A stretch of 64,000 bases of DNA from Pseudomonas sp. Q11 (GCF_024494355.1 NZ_JAKNQY010000007.1:124001-188000); one strand, 5' to 3'; counted from the stretch's first letter, positions 51,867 through 61,181 are shown. Numbers and translations are program-made. Notes: generated from the letters alone by a model not told the origin.

Positions 51867-53111
51867 ATGTTCAGACCGTTATCGATCTTCATCGGCACGC
51901 GCTATACCCGCGCCAAGCGCCGCAATCGCTTTGTTTCGTTCATTTCCATGACCTCGATGATCGGCCTCGCCCTGGGGGTGCTGGCGATGATCGTGGTGCT
52001 GTCGGTGATGAACGGCTTCCAGCGCGAAATGAGCTCGCGCATTCTGGGTATGGTGCCCCACGCCACCATCGTCGGCGTCAAGCCGATCGACGACTGGCAG
52101 CCGGTGGCCGCCGCGGCGCTGAAAAATCCTGAGGTGATCGCCGCCGTGCCGTTTACTGAAATGGAAGGCATGCTCAGCCATAAAGGCGCGATGCAGCCGA
52201 TCCAGATCAGCGGCATCGACCCGGCCCAGGAAGGCAAGGTGTCGATTGTCGCCCAGCATATTGTCCAGGGGCGTCTCGATGCCTTGAAACCGGGCGAATT
52301 TGGCGTAGTGATCGGCGAAATCACCGCCCGGCGCTTCCGTCTGAACGTCGGTGACAAACTGACCCTGATCGTGCCGGAAATCAGTACTGCGCCGGGCGGC
52401 ATCACTCCGCGGATGCAGCGCTTGAATGTGGTCGGCGTGTTCAAGGTTGGCGCCGAGCTGGATGGCTCCATGGCGTTGATCCACGTGGCCGACGCCGCGC
52501 AAATGCAGCATTGGCAGCCGAATCAGGTGCAAAGCGTGCGCCTGGCGGTCAAGGATCTGTACGCCGCGCCGCTGGTTTCCGGCGACATCGCCACAGGCCT
52601 CGGCGCGGGCTACAAGGCCGACGACTGGACCCACACTCAGGGCAGCCTGTTCAGTGCCATGAAGATGGAAAAAACCATGATCGGCCTGCTGTTATTGATG
52701 ATCGTCGCGGTGGCGGCGTTCAACATCATCGCGACCCTGATCATGGTGGTGAACGACAAGGGCGCGGATATCGCGATCCTGCGTACCATCGGCGCTACGC
52801 CGCGGCAGATCATGGCGATCTTCATGGTCCAGGGCACGGTGATTGGCGTGGTCGGCACACTGATCGGCGGCGTGCTCGGGGTGATTGCGGCCTTGAACGT
52901 CAGTGACCTGGTCGGTTGGGTGGAAAGGGTAACGGGCCAGCATATTTTCAGTTCCGACGTGTATTTCGTCAGCAACCTGCCCTCGGAGCTTCAACGCGGT
53001 GATGTGCTGCTGATCTGCTCGGCCGGGTTCATCCTGAGTTTTCTCGCCACGGTTTACCCGGCCTGGCGTGCGGCGAAGGTCGAGCCGGCACAGGCGTTGC
53101 GCTATTCCTGA
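51867..53111 (+). CDS. lolE: Lipoprotein-releasing ABC permease LolE (LolC/E family)
   Basis: A 414-residue permease with the same plan as LolC: an N-terminal helix ([20 protein letters not shown]), a periplasmic domain, and three C-terminal helices ending ILSFLATVYPAWRAAKVEPA. Its first 50 residues are almost the same as those of the upstream LolC ([20 protein letters not shown]). It completes the lolC-lolD-lolE operon. Which permease is functional LolC or LolE cannot be fixed by sequence alone. Confidence 0.92.
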   Translation: MFRPLSIFIGTRYTRAKRRNRFVSFISMTSMIGLALGVLAMIVVLSVMNGFQREMSSRILGMVPHATIVGVKPIDDWQPVAAAALKNPEVIAAVPFTEMEGMLSHKGAMQPIQISGIDPAQEGKVSIVAQHIVQGRLDALKPGEFGVVIGEITARRFRLNVGDKLTLIVPEISTAPGGITPRMQRLNVVGVFKVGAELDGSMALIHVADAAQMQHWQPNQVQSVRLAVKDLYAAPLVSGDIATGLGAGYKADDWTHTQGSLFSAMKMEKTMIGLLLLMIVAVAAFNIIATLIMVVNDKGADIAILRTIGATPRQIMAIFMVQGTVIGVVGTLIGGVLGVIAALNVSDLVGWVERVTGQHIFSSDVYFVSNLPSELQRGDVLLICSAGFILSFLATVYPAWRAAKVEPAQALRYS

Positions 53112-53157
53112 TGCTGCACAGACCTCTGTGGCAGAAGGGCTTGCTGAAGACTCCGCT

Positions 53158-53251
53158 GTGGGAGCAAGGCTTGCCCGCGATGCAGACGACGCGGTCTGCG
53201 GGGGAAACAAGGCGTCTGCATCGCGGGCAAGCCTTGCTCCTACATATAAGT
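53158..53251. repeat. Inverted REP pair after lolE
   Basis: GTGGGAGCAAGGCTTGCCCGC and an inverted CGGGCAAGCCTTGCTCCTAC flank a centre with ACGCGGTCTGCGGG. It separates lolE from the convergent sensor kinase gene. Confidence 0.85.
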
Positions 53252-53279
53252 TTCTTCGCCGCAGGGGGTTGCGTCGGGC

Positions 53280-54632
53280 TTAATCCCCCTTCGGCAACTC
53301 AATCAAAAACCGCGTCCAGCCATCGGCCGATTCGCAGCGGATCTGCCCGCCATGGGCGCGGATGATCGAGCGGGTGATGGCCAGTCCCAGCCCCGCGTGT
53401 TCGCTGCTGCCTTCCTGGCGAGCCGGGTCGGCGCGATAGAAACGATCGAACAGGCGCGGCAGCAAGTCCGCTGAAATCCCTTCGCCGCTGTTCTCCACGT
53501 TCACATGCACCTGCTGAACACCCTCGACAATACGTACCCGTACTTCGCCACCGTCAGGCGTGAAGCGCAAAGCATTGTCCAGCAAGTTGGACAGGGCCCG
53601 GCGCAACATGCTGCGGTCACCCTCGATGCGAGCGTTGCCTTCGCGGCTTAAACGAACGTGGACGTCTTCGGCCAGCGGCGCGAAAAACTCCAGCAGCAGA
53701 TCCACTTCCTGAGCCAGTTCCAGCGGTTCGCGGCTGGGTGCCAGCAAGCCGTGGTCAGCCTTGGCCAGATAGAGCATGTCGTTGACCAACTGCGCCATCC
53801 ATTGCAGCTCTTCAAGATTGCTGTGCAACGCTTCGCGATAGTCCTCCAGCGAGCGTTCGCGGGTGAGGGTGACCTGGGTGTGGGTCAACAGATTCGACAA
53901 CGGGGTGCGCAATTCATGGGCGATGTCGGCAGAGAACGCCGAGAGCCGTTGAAACGCATCGTCGAGGCGTCGGAGCATGTCATTGATGCTGTGAGCCAGT
54001 TCCGCCAGTTCGGCGGGCATGTGTTCTTCCGGCAGTCGGGCATTGAGGGAGCGGGCCGAGACGCTGCCGGCGATGGCCCCCATGCGCCGCAACGGCCGCA
54101 AGCCGCGCCGGGCGGCCCAGGCGCCGAGCAGGGCGGTAGCCAGGGCGGACAGGCCGACCGTCAGCCAGATCAGGCGCTGCATGCGTTGCAGGAAATGCTG
54201 GTGATGCGTGATGTCCAGCAGCAGCGTCAGTTGCGGCGAGTCCGGGCGGTCGGCGTACAGCGGCGCATTCAGTACCCGATAGTCAGTGTCGGCATCGCTG
54301 AGGGTGGACAGGCCAGGACGCTCCGGCAATTGCGCCGGAATCCGCAGCGAATTGTCGTACCAGCGCACCCCATCGCTGCTTTTGATGCGCAAGGCCAGGT
54401 CGGCCTGGCGACTGAGTTCATCTGCCAGACGGCTTTTGGTTTGCTCGGCATCAAGCCCTTGCAGGGCGCGGCGCAGGCCGATCAGCTTGCCTTCAAGCAG
54501 TTGCTGATCCAGTTCGATGAAGTGCGCCTCGCTGCCCCGACTGAACAGCACGCCGGCAAACAGTGACACCACGGCGGTACAGGCGGCGAACAGCAGCGCC
54601 AGCCGGCTGCTCAGCGACCAACGCCACCTCAC
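53280..54632 (-). CDS. copS: Heavy-metal sensor histidine kinase (CopS/CusS-like)
   Basis: A 450-residue kinase: membrane helix about residues 10-30, a periplasmic sensor (about 31-155), a second helix ([20 protein letters not shown]), HAMP ([20 protein letters not shown]), the H-box [19 protein letters not shown] (about 240), N-box [11 protein letters not shown] and G-boxes ENSGEGIS and [11 protein letters not shown]. The layout fits the heavy-metal sensor family. Copper is inferred from the regulator and the divergent cupredoxin. It overlaps copR by four bases. Confidence 0.88.
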   Translation of the reverse strand: MRWRWSLSSRLALLFAACTAVVSLFAGVLFSRGSEAHFIELDQQLLEGKLIGLRRALQGLDAEQTKSRLADELSRQADLALRIKSSDGVRWYDNSLRIPAQLPERPGLSTLSDADTDYRVLNAPLYADRPDSPQLTLLLDITHHQHFLQRMQRLIWLTVGLSALATALLGAWAARRGLRPLRRMGAIAGSVSARSLNARLPEEHMPAELAELAHSINDMLRRLDDAFQRLSAFSADIAHELRTPLSNLLTHTQVTLTRERSLEDYREALHSNLEELQWMAQLVNDMLYLAKADHGLLAPSREPLELAQEVDLLLEFFAPLAEDVHVRLSREGNARIEGDRSMLRRALSNLLDNALRFTPDGGEVRVRIVEGVQQVHVNVENSGEGISADLLPRLFDRFYRADPARQEGSSEHAGLGLAITRSIIRAHGGQIRCESADGWTRFLIELPKGD

Positions 54633-55309
54633 AGGTTGCGCTCTTCAAGGACATACCCCATGCCCCGCACGGTGTGGATCAGCTTGCTGGGAAAGTCATC
54701 GTCGATCTTGATTCGCAGGCGCCGTATTGCGACTTCGATGACGTTGGTGTCGCTGTCGAAGTTCATGTCCCAGACCTGGGAAGCAATCAGGGATTTGGGC
54801 AGTACCTCGCCCTGGCGACGCAGGAGCAGCTCCAGCAAAGCGAACTCCTTGGCCGTGAGGTCGATGCGCCGGCCGCTGCGTTCGACGCGGCGGCGGATCA
54901 GGTCCAGGCGCAGGTCTGCCAGTCGCAGGCTGGTTTCCTGAGGCGTCGAGCTGCCCCGGCGCAACAGGCTGCGCACTCGCGCCAGCAGTTCGGAAAATGC
55001 AAAGGGTTTGACCAGATAATCGTCGGCGCCCAACTCCAGGCCATGCACGCGATCCTGAACCGCATCCCGCGCGGTGAGAAACAGCACCGGGGTATCCAGG
55101 CCGGCCCCGCGCACGGCCTGCAGAATCTGCCAGCCATCGCGGCCGGGCAGCATCACATCGAGGATCAGCAAGGCATATTCACCGCTCAAGGCCAGTTGCT
55201 GGCCGGTAATGCCATCGGCCACCAGGTCGGCGTTGAACCCGGCTTCGGTCAGGCCCTGGCGCAGGTATTGGCCAGTTTTGGTTTGGTCTTCGACGATCAG
55301 CAGTTTCAT
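54629..55309 (-). CDS. copR: OmpR-type response regulator (CopR/CusR-like)
   Basis: A 226-residue regulator with a receiver domain ([20 protein letters not shown], phospho-Asp51 in [25 protein letters not shown]) and a winged-helix output domain ([49 protein letters not shown]). Sequence and length fit the CopR/CusR/IrlR group. ATG 55309 is the family start. It is divergent from a cupredoxin gene, with an inverted repeat between them. Confidence 0.9.
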   Translation of the reverse strand: MKLLIVEDQTKTGQYLRQGLTEAGFNADLVADGITGQQLALSGEYALLILDVMLPGRDGWQILQAVRGAGLDTPVLFLTARDAVQDRVHGLELGADDYLVKPFAFSELLARVRSLLRRGSSTPQETSLRLADLRLDLIRRRVERSGRRIDLTAKEFALLELLLRRQGEVLPKSLIASQVWDMNFDSDTNVIEVAIRRLRIKIDDDFPSKLIHTVRGMGYVLEERNL

Positions 55310-55373
55310 GGGCAGCTCAAGGCGTTGTTGGCACGAGGGCGTTATACCGTGTTGGGCGTGGCCGTGGCCCAAC

Positions 55374-55400
55374 CTGACAGAGTTGTAATGCAACTGTCAG
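55374..55400. promoter_or_regulatory. Candidate CopR binding site
   Basis: An imperfect inverted repeat of 27 bases: left arm CTGACAGAGTTG, centre TAATG, right arm CAACTGTCAG. It lies between divergent copR and the cupredoxin gene, where a metal-responsive regulator would act on both. Confidence 0.6.
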
Positions 55401-55460
55401 TCAATTGGCAGCGGCACCGATCTAGAGTCTTGGGTAAGTTAAACCTTACCTTGTCGGAGT

Positions 55461-56012
55461 ATGAACATGTTGATGCTAAACCGTCTGATCCTGGCTGCCT
55501 CTGCGTTGGTATTAAGTACCTCTTTGTGGGCGTCGCCGGGTGAGCACTTTGATTTCGGCCAGCCTGCACTGGCGACCAAGGCCAGTCGCACCATTGAGGT
55601 GGTGATGGGCGACATGTCGTTTAATCCTGGCACGCTGGATATCAAGGCGGGCGAGACGGTGCGGTTTGTACTGATCAATAAAGGCCAGTTGTTGCACGAA
55701 TTCAACCTCGGTAACGCCGCGATGCATACCCAGCACCAGCAACAAATGCTCAGGATGCAACAGAGCGGCCTGTTGACGCCGACCGGGATGAAGCCGGGAA
55801 TGGACCATGCCTCGATGAATCCGGCCTCGATGGAGCACGGTGGTAAAGACGACATGATGCGCCACGACGACGCTAACAGCGTGCTGGTTGAGCCGGGTAA
55901 GTCCGCTGAGCTGACCTGGGCTTTTGACAAAGCCACCCGCCTGGAATTTGCCTGCAACGTCCCCGGCCATTACCAGGCCGGGATGAAAGGTGACCTGACA
56001 GTCAGTCAGTAA
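55461..56012 (+). CDS. Periplasmic cupredoxin-domain copper protein
   Basis: A 183-residue secreted protein: signal peptide MNMLMLNRLILAASALVLST ... WAS, then a cupredoxin fold (RTIEVVMGDMSFNPGTLDIK, GETVRFVLINKGQLLHEFNL, EFACNVPGHYQAGMKGDL). The His, Cys, His and Met of a type 1 copper site are present (LLHEF; CNVPGHYQAGM). A Met/His-rich insert (MHTQHQQQMLRMQ, GMDHASMNPASMEHGGKDDM) could bind extra copper. It is divergent from copRS, so it is probably copper-induced and takes part in copper tolerance. Confidence 0.9.
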   Translation: MNMLMLNRLILAASALVLSTSLWASPGEHFDFGQPALATKASRTIEVVMGDMSFNPGTLDIKAGETVRFVLINKGQLLHEFNLGNAAMHTQHQQQMLRMQQSGLLTPTGMKPGMDHASMNPASMEHGGKDDMMRHDDANSVLVEPGKSAELTWAFDKATRLEFACNVPGHYQAGMKGDLTVSQ

Positions 56013-56073
56013 TCACTCAAAGGCCGCGGCAAAGGCTGATAGAATCTGCTGATTCTTCAGTCAGGTTTCCGTC

Positions 56074-56904
56074 ATGCATCCCGCAGCCGAACATTCGCCG
56101 CTGGGCAAATCCAGCGAATACATCGCCACGTACACGCCGTCACTGCTGTTCCCGATCCCGCGCACCGCGAAATGGGCGGAGCTGGGTCTGACGGCCGAGA
56201 CCCTGCCGTACAAGGGCGTGGATTTCTGGAACTGCTTCGAGCTGTCGTGGCTGCTGCCGTCCGGCAAACCGGTAGTGGCCATTGGCGAATTCGCAATTGC
56301 GGCGGACTCACCGAACATCATCGAATCCAAATCCTTCAAGCTGTACCTCAACTCGCTGAACCAGACGCCATTCGCTGATACCGCGAGCCTGGAAGCGACC
56401 CTGCGCCAGGACTTGTCTGCGGCTGCGGGCAAACCCGTGGGGGTGCGGATCCGTAGCCTGAAGGACGTGGAAGGTGAAGGTGTCGTGGCATTGCCCGGCG
56501 TGTGCATCGATGACTTGGACATCACCGTCGACTCTTACGAGCATCCGCGCCCGGAGCTGCTGCGTTGCGATGATTCGCGCATCGTGGAGGCAAGCCTGCA
56601 CAGCCATCTGCTCAAATCCAACTGCCCGGTGACCAGCCAGCCGGACTGGGGCAGCGTGGCGGTGCAATATCGTGGTGCGGCGCTGGACCCTGCCAGCCTG
56701 TTGGCCTACATCGTCAGCTTCCGCCAGCATTCGGATTTTCACGAGCAGTGCGTGGAGCGGATCTTTCTCGACCTGCAGCGCTTGCTCAAACCGGAAAAAT
56801 TGACGGTGTATGCGCGTTATGTGCGCCGGGGTGGGCTGGACATCAACCCGTATCGCAGTACCGAAGAGGTACAACTGCCGAACCATCGCCTGGTCCGGCA
56901 ATAA
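56074..56904 (+). CDS. queF: NADPH-dependent 7-cyano-7-deazaguanine reductase
   Basis: A 276-residue long-form QueF that reduces preQ0 to preQ1 in queuosine synthesis. It has the E-S-K-S-F-K-L-Y motif ([14 protein letters not shown]), the catalytic Cys in [15 protein letters not shown] (about residue 184), [17 protein letters not shown] and a [14 protein letters not shown] tail. It appears monocistronic, preceded by the cupredoxin gene and followed by a REP pair and a terminator. Confidence 0.96.
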   Translation: MHPAAEHSPLGKSSEYIATYTPSLLFPIPRTAKWAELGLTAETLPYKGVDFWNCFELSWLLPSGKPVVAIGEFAIAADSPNIIESKSFKLYLNSLNQTPFADTASLEATLRQDLSAAAGKPVGVRIRSLKDVEGEGVVALPGVCIDDLDITVDSYEHPRPELLRCDDSRIVEASLHSHLLKSNCPVTSQPDWGSVAVQYRGAALDPASLLAYIVSFRQHSDFHEQCVERIFLDLQRLLKPEKLTVYARYVRRGGLDINPYRSTEEVQLPNHRLVRQ

Positions 56905-56911
56905 AGATCTG

Positions 56912-57004
56912 ATGTGGGAGCGGGCTTGCTCGCGAATGCGGTGTGTCAGTCGACATCTGTGTTGGATGTACCATCGTCTTCGCGAGCAAGCCCGCTGCCA
57001 CAGG
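56912..57004. repeat. Inverted REP pair after queF
   Basis: GTGGGAGCGGGCTTGCTCGCG and its inverted CGCGAGCAAGCCCGCTGCCAC flank a centre with GTCGACATCTGTGTTGGATG. Confidence 0.85.
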
Positions 57005-57031
57005 GGAAGGCGTTTCATATCGTGAAAACTG

Positions 57032-57064
57032 AAAAAGCCCCGCTAGCGATAGCAGGGCTTTTTG
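57032..57064. terminator. Bidirectional terminator between queF and the DUF4404 gene
   Basis: AAAAAGCCCCGCT / AGCAGGGCTTTTT forms a stem with one mismatch and an AGCGAT-type loop, with A and T runs on the two sides. Confidence 0.9.
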
Positions 57065-57076
57065 CATTTGAAGGGT

Positions 57077-57340
57077 TCAGATCCCCATATTGCCCAAGGC
57101 TTGCACGATGTTGCGCAGCGTTCCGGCAATAGTGGGGTGATCCAGTTCGAAGCGCTCGACGGCCAGGTTCACGCCATCGACCAAGTCGGCATTCTGAAGC
57201 TTATTATCCAGTTCGATCTCGGCTTCGAGCTGAATCATCAGTTGATGCAGATTCTCGCGCTCCGGCTCGGAAAGCGGCGGGTTCTGTTCCAATTGCTCGC
57301 GCAGTTCATCAAGTTGTTTCTGCAGTTCGCGGGCAGGCAT
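57077..57340 (-). CDS. DUF4404 family protein
   Basis: An 87-residue soluble, helical, acidic protein (MPARELQKQLDELREQLEQN ... HPTIAGTLRNIVQALGNMGI) fitting DUF4404 in size and in its closing HPxxAGxLRxIxxxLxxMGI. GGGAG lies seven bases before ATG 57340. The role is unknown. It lies downstream of the HAD-like gene on the same strand. Confidence 0.88.
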   Translation of the reverse strand: MPARELQKQLDELREQLEQNPPLSEPERENLHQLMIQLEAEIELDNKLQNADLVDGVNLAVERFELDHPTIAGTLRNIVQALGNMGI

Positions 57341-57450
57341 TGGCGTACTCCCTTTATTGATAGGCACAGCCATGGACCGCGACGGTGCGTCAAAAGTCCG
57401 TGGCTTGCCTTTAAGAGTAATCCACCCTCGTGCACCCTGCATGATCTCGG

Positions 57451-58071
57451 TCAGGGCTTTTCACCTTTGAGCCGACGCAGGCTGATATCCGCCAGGCAGG
57501 TGTCGAGTTCACCCAGGTGATCAATCACTGAATGCACACCCAGGCCGAACAACTGCACGGTGGCCTTGGCACGCTTGGTCTCCCGTTCCTGTTGGCTCAA
57601 GACCTGCCATTCGTTCGGTGCCAGGCCACACAGCGAGCCGCAGGAGGCCAGCCCGATGGTCCACAAGCCGGCATTGAGCCCCGACTGCAACAAACGCGGC
57701 TCGCCGCTGACCAGCACGCAACCGTCCAATTGTTGGACGTTCAATGCCATCAAGGCCTGCCAGCAGGCATGTGGGGCCGGCCACGGATAATTTGTTGCTG
57801 GAAGTTGCGGGGGCTTGATCCACGCCGGTAACGAAGCTGCCAGGCTATGACTGACGGCGGGTGGCAGCTCGTCGAGCCAGGCGCAGGGAGTCTCCTGAAG
57901 CTGCAAAAGACGCAGGCTTTCGAGGGCGCCGGGGGTTGGCTGCGAATGCTCGGTGGGGATTGCTCCTGACTGTCGCGCCCTTGCCCCGAAATCCACCAGA
58001 CAACCGCTCAAGCCAAACAGTACGGCGGTCAGGCTGGGGGCGGGCAGGGGCAGGGTTTCGGCGCGGGGCAT
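57451..58071 (-). CDS. HAD-like hydrolase lacking the nucleophile Asp
   Basis: A 206-residue HAD-fold protein resembling the phosphonatase subgroup (TPGALESLRLLQLQETPCAW, DGCVLVSGEPRLLQSGLNAG, LWTIGLASCG, LGVHSVIDHLGEL). Motif I reads AVLFGLSGCLVDFG, where an active enzyme would have DxD in that place; both Asp are replaced (Gly and Ser). Motif II and III residues are also weak. It is therefore probably inactive or has another role. P. aeruginosa encodes a related probable hydrolase. Located upstream of the DUF4404 gene. Confidence 0.7.
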   Translation of the reverse strand: MPRAETLPLPAPSLTAVLFGLSGCLVDFGARARQSGAIPTEHSQPTPGALESLRLLQLQETPCAWLDELPPAVSHSLAASLPAWIKPPQLPATNYPWPAPHACWQALMALNVQQLDGCVLVSGEPRLLQSGLNAGLWTIGLASCGSLCGLAPNEWQVLSQQERETKRAKATVQLFGLGVHSVIDHLGELDTCLADISLRRLKGEKP

Positions 58072-58272
58072 GGGAGCATCCTTGAAATATCTCGCAGCCT
58101 AACCTTCCTCAATGACAGTCCAATGACAGTGAAGTGATGGCGTCGGATGGCGGAAAGATCCTACAGTCAGCTTCTCTTTCAGTGCTGTCTATCCAGGCGT
58201 TCCGCTTTATACTAGCGCCCTTACCGCCTGGGCTCGGCGCCCTTGCCTGAATAATCCAAGGAGTTTTCCCCT

Positions 58273-58962
58273 ATGCGCTGGAGCCATTGTCTAGCTCAGT
58301 TGTGTTTCTCTGCCTGCGTCCTGCTGGTTCCGTTCGCCGCCCAGGCCGCTACGGAAGAAGATCCTTGGGAAAGCATCAACCGCCCGATCTTTACCTTCAA
58401 CGACACCGTTGATACCTACGCGCTCAAGCCGCTGGCCCAGGGTTATCAGTACGTGACGCCGCAGTTTCTCGAAGACGGTATCCACAACATGTTCCGCAAC
58501 ATCGGTGACGTGGGCAACCTGGCCAACAACGTGTTGCAGGCCAAGCCGGCTGCCGCCGGGGTCGACACTGCCCGATTGATCTTCAATACCACTTTTGGCC
58601 TGCTGGGCTTTTTCGATGTGGGCACCCATATGGGCCTGCAACGCAGCGACGAAGATTTCGGCCAGACGCTTGGCTACTGGGGCGTGGGCAGCGGCCCGTA
58701 CGTGATGCTGCCGTTGTTGGGGCCAAGCACCCTGCGCGACGCGCCGGCCAAGCTTGTCGATGATTACACGGCCCCCTATCGTTATATCGACAACGTCTCG
58801 GTGCGTAACTCGATCTTCGGCTTGAACATCGTCGACACCCGCGCCAGCCTGCTGTCTGCCGAAAAGCTGGTGAGCGGCGACAAGTATGTGTTTATCCGCA
58901 ACGCCTTCCTGCAGAACCGCGAATTCAAGGTCAAGGACGGCCAGGTCGAAGACGATTTCTGA
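58273..58962 (+). CDS. mlaA: MlaA/VacJ family outer-membrane lipid asymmetry protein
   Basis: A 229-residue protein with a signal peptide (CFSACVLLVPFAAQA, cut before ATEEDPW). The MlaA domain starts EDPWESINRPIFTFNDTVDT and includes RLIFNTTFGLLGFFDVGTHM, EDFGQTLGYWGVGSGPYVML and PLLGPSTLRDAPAKLVDDY. MlaA extracts misplaced phospholipids from the outer leaflet and hands them to MlaC. No lipobox Cys is seen, unlike E. coli MlaA, and the related Pseudomonas protein is similar. It is placed just upstream of rssB, as in P. aeruginosa. A terminator follows. Confidence 0.92.
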   Translation: MRWSHCLAQLCFSACVLLVPFAAQAATEEDPWESINRPIFTFNDTVDTYALKPLAQGYQYVTPQFLEDGIHNMFRNIGDVGNLANNVLQAKPAAAGVDTARLIFNTTFGLLGFFDVGTHMGLQRSDEDFGQTLGYWGVGSGPYVMLPLLGPSTLRDAPAKLVDDYTAPYRYIDNVSVRNSIFGLNIVDTRASLLSAEKLVSGDKYVFIRNAFLQNREFKVKDGQVEDDF

Positions 58963-59307
58963 TTTCGACCTGCACGCCAGGAAGGCGGCCCTGGAGGCCG
59001 CCTTCTTTGCTTCTGCACGCCGTTTTGGCAGGGATCGAACCTTCCATTGAGTTACGCTTCGCTCATTTCTTATAACTCTCTGTACTTTGACAAATAAACA
59101 CGGCAAGCGGCTATCTGCGTGAGCTTGAAACACCCCGCGGATGGGAGTACCGTCTGCGCCTTAGAAGGGCACCTCTGATGTAACTGTGTGTAGGGCAATG
59201 ACCTGAATGCGGTACGACAGAGAGGCTAGAAAGCGAATCCAGTAGTGAGCGCCAGGCCCGGTTGCCCAGCCCGCTACGCCAACCTAATTCTGGCGCCGTT
59301 TGCCCAC
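58963..59307. other. 345-base spacer upstream of rssB
   Basis: After the mlaA terminator the spacer has no coding sequence. TTGACA at 59087-59092 with CTATCT at 59111 could be an rssB promoter, which would give a leader of about 185 bases. No operator or riboswitch was recognised. Confidence 0.4.
58981..59012 (+). terminator. mlaA terminator
   Basis: GAAGGCGGCC / GGCCGCCTTC, a 10-bp perfect stem with a CTGGA loop, followed by TTTGCTTCT. Confidence 0.85.
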
Positions 59308-60489
59308 ATGCCAAAAACCAGTGCCACGCTGCTGATAATCGATGATGACGAAGTGGTGCGAGCCAGCCTCGCAGCCTACTTGGAAGACAGTGGTTTCAGC
59401 GTCCTGCAGGCCAGCAACGGCCAACAGGGTCTTCAGGTATTCGAGCAAGACAAGCCCGACCTGGTCATCTGCGACCTGCGCATGCCGCAGATGGGCGGAC
59501 TCGAACTCATTCGTCAGGTCACTGAGCTTTCCTCGCAGACCCCGGTCATCGTGGTTTCGGGCGCCGGCGTGATGAACGATGCGGTCGAGGCCTTGCGCCT
59601 GGGTGCGGCCGATTACCTGATCAAGCCCCTCGAAGACCTGGCCGTGTTGGAGCACTCCGTACGCCGTGCCCTGGACCGTTCACGCCTGCTGGTGGAGAAC
59701 CAGCGTTACCGCGAAAAACTGGAAACGGCAAATCGCGAGCTGGAAGCCAGCCTGAACCTGTTGCAGGAAGACCAGAACGCCGGCCGCCAGGTGCAGATGA
59801 ACATGTTGCCGGTCAGCCCCTGGACCGTCGATGATTTCCGTTTTGCCCACCAGATCATCCCGTCGTTGTATCTCTCGGGGGATTTTGTGGACTATTTCCG
59901 GGTAGATGAACGTCGCGTGGCGTTCTACCTGGCGGACGTTTCCGGCCACGGCGCATCGTCAGCGTTCGTGACGGTGCTGTTGAAGTTCATGACCACGCGT
60001 CTGTTGTTCGAGTCCAAGCGCAACGGCACACTGCCAGAGTTCAAGCCCTCAGAAGTCCTTGGGCATATCAACCGGGGCCTGATCAGTTGTAAGCTGGGCA
60101 AACACGTCACAATGGTCGGTGGAGTCATCGACGAGGAGACGGGTTTGTTGACCTATAGCATCGGCGGTCATTTGCCATTGCCTGTGTTGTATACGCCAGA
60201 CAGTGTTCGTTATCTGGAAGGGCGTGGTTTACCGGTTGGCCTGTTCAATGAGGCGACCTACGAAGACCACGTGCTGGAACTGCCGCCGACCTTCAGTCTG
60301 ACGCTGATGTCTGATGGCATTCTGGACCTTTTGTCAGAACCTACACTCAAAGAGAAAGAAGCGGCCTTGCCTGAACGGGTAAGCGCAGCGGGCGGCAGCC
60401 TGGAAGGCTTGCGTCAAGTGTTTGGATTAGCCACGCTAGGGGAGATGCCGGATGATATCGCCCTGTTAGTGTTGAGCAGGAATCTTTGA
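59308..60489 (+). CDS. rssB: Response regulator RssB with PP2C-type phosphatase domain
   Basis: A 393-residue protein: receiver domain (TLLIIDDDEVVRASLAAYLE, phospho-Asp54 in VICDLRMPQMGGLELI, Lys in DYLIKPLEDL), a coiled-coil linker (residues about 130-165) and a SpoIIE/PP2C domain (FYLADVSGHGASSAFVTVLL, YSIGGHLPLPVLY, TLMSDGILDLL, EMPDDIALLVL). Pseudomonas RssB acts as adaptor for RpoS turnover and, by its phosphatase part, on the partner RssC. ATG 59308 (MPKTSATLLI) is used, as the extended frame does not look conserved. It overlaps rssC by one base. Confidence 0.9.
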   Translation: MPKTSATLLIIDDDEVVRASLAAYLEDSGFSVLQASNGQQGLQVFEQDKPDLVICDLRMPQMGGLELIRQVTELSSQTPVIVVSGAGVMNDAVEALRLGAADYLIKPLEDLAVLEHSVRRALDRSRLLVENQRYREKLETANRELEASLNLLQEDQNAGRQVQMNMLPVSPWTVDDFRFAHQIIPSLYLSGDFVDYFRVDERRVAFYLADVSGHGASSAFVTVLLKFMTTRLLFESKRNGTLPEFKPSEVLGHINRGLISCKLGKHVTMVGGVIDEETGLLTYSIGGHLPLPVLYTPDSVRYLEGRGLPVGLFNEATYEDHVLELPPTFSLTLMSDGILDLLSEPTLKEKEAALPERVSAAGGSLEGLRQVFGLATLGEMPDDIALLVLSRNL

Positions 60490-60971
60490 TGAGTACCGGT
60501 AGAATCCAGTTCGCCGAGCAGGACGGCACCTTTGTCCTGAAGTTTGTCGGTGAAGTGCGCCTGACCCTCTGTTCGGCGCTGGATGCGACTATTGAGCGGA
60601 TCTTCACCGCGTTGAACTTCAACGCGATCGTGATCGACCTGACCGAAACCCGCAGCATCGACAGCACCACCTTGGGCCTGCTGGCCAAGCTGTCGATCCT
60701 GTCGCGGCAAAAGGTCGGCCTGCTGCCGACCGTCGTCACCACCCACAACGACATCACCCGTCTGCTGCAATCCATGGGCTTCGACCAGGTGTTCAATATC
60801 GTGGGCGATCCCGTGCCATGTCCTGAGTGCCTGGACGATCTACCTGATCAGGATCAGTCGGAAGAGGAAGTGCGGATCAAGGTGCTCGAAGCCCACAAGA
60901 TCCTTATGGGGCTGAACGATTCCAATCGTGAAGCGTTTCATGACCTGGTGAGTGCGCTGGAGCGGCCCTGA
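60489..60971 (+). CDS. rssC: STAS domain anti-sigma factor antagonist RssC
   Basis: A 160-residue protein. Residues 1-100 form a STAS domain (GRIQFAEQDGTFVLKFVGEV, IVIDLTETRSIDSTTLGLLAK) with the Ser/Thr phosphorylation region SIDSTTLGLL. The tail has a CPEC motif (VPCPECLDDLPDQDQ) and an acidic helix. The start overlaps the rssB stop (TGATG), so the pair is co-translated. RssC is thought to be the substrate of the RssB phosphatase domain in RpoS control. Confidence 0.9.
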   Translation: MSTGRIQFAEQDGTFVLKFVGEVRLTLCSALDATIERIFTALNFNAIVIDLTETRSIDSTTLGLLAKLSILSRQKVGLLPTVVTTHNDITRLLQSMGFDQVFNIVGDPVPCPECLDDLPDQDQSEEEVRIKVLEAHKILMGLNDSNREAFHDLVSALERP

Positions 60972-61000
60972 ATCATAGGTTTTGCGTAGGCTGAGTGGGC

Positions 61001-61095
61001 CTCATCGCGAGCAGGATCGCTCCCACAAGGTCTTGCATCAAACCCAATCTCCGAATCGCCCAAAATCCCCCTGTGGGAGCGAGCCTGCTCGCGAT
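61001..61095. repeat. Inverted REP pair after rssC
   Basis: CATCGCGAGCAGGATCGCTC and an inverted GTGGGAGCGAGCCTGCTCGCG flank a 30-base centre; orientation is outward-facing compared with most pairs here. Confidence 0.82.
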
Positions 61096-61130
61096 TACGT
61101 CCGGCCAGCCGCCACTTTCCCAAGCCTATA

Positions 61131-61164
61131 AAAAAGGGCGAACCCAGTAAGGTTCGCCCTTTTT
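61131..61164. terminator. Bidirectional terminator between rssC and tal
   Basis: AAAAAGGGCGAACC / GGTTCGCCCTTTTT, a perfect stem with a CAGTAA loop and A/T runs on both sides. Confidence 0.93.
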
Positions 61165-61181
61165 CTTACTTTGGAATCACC

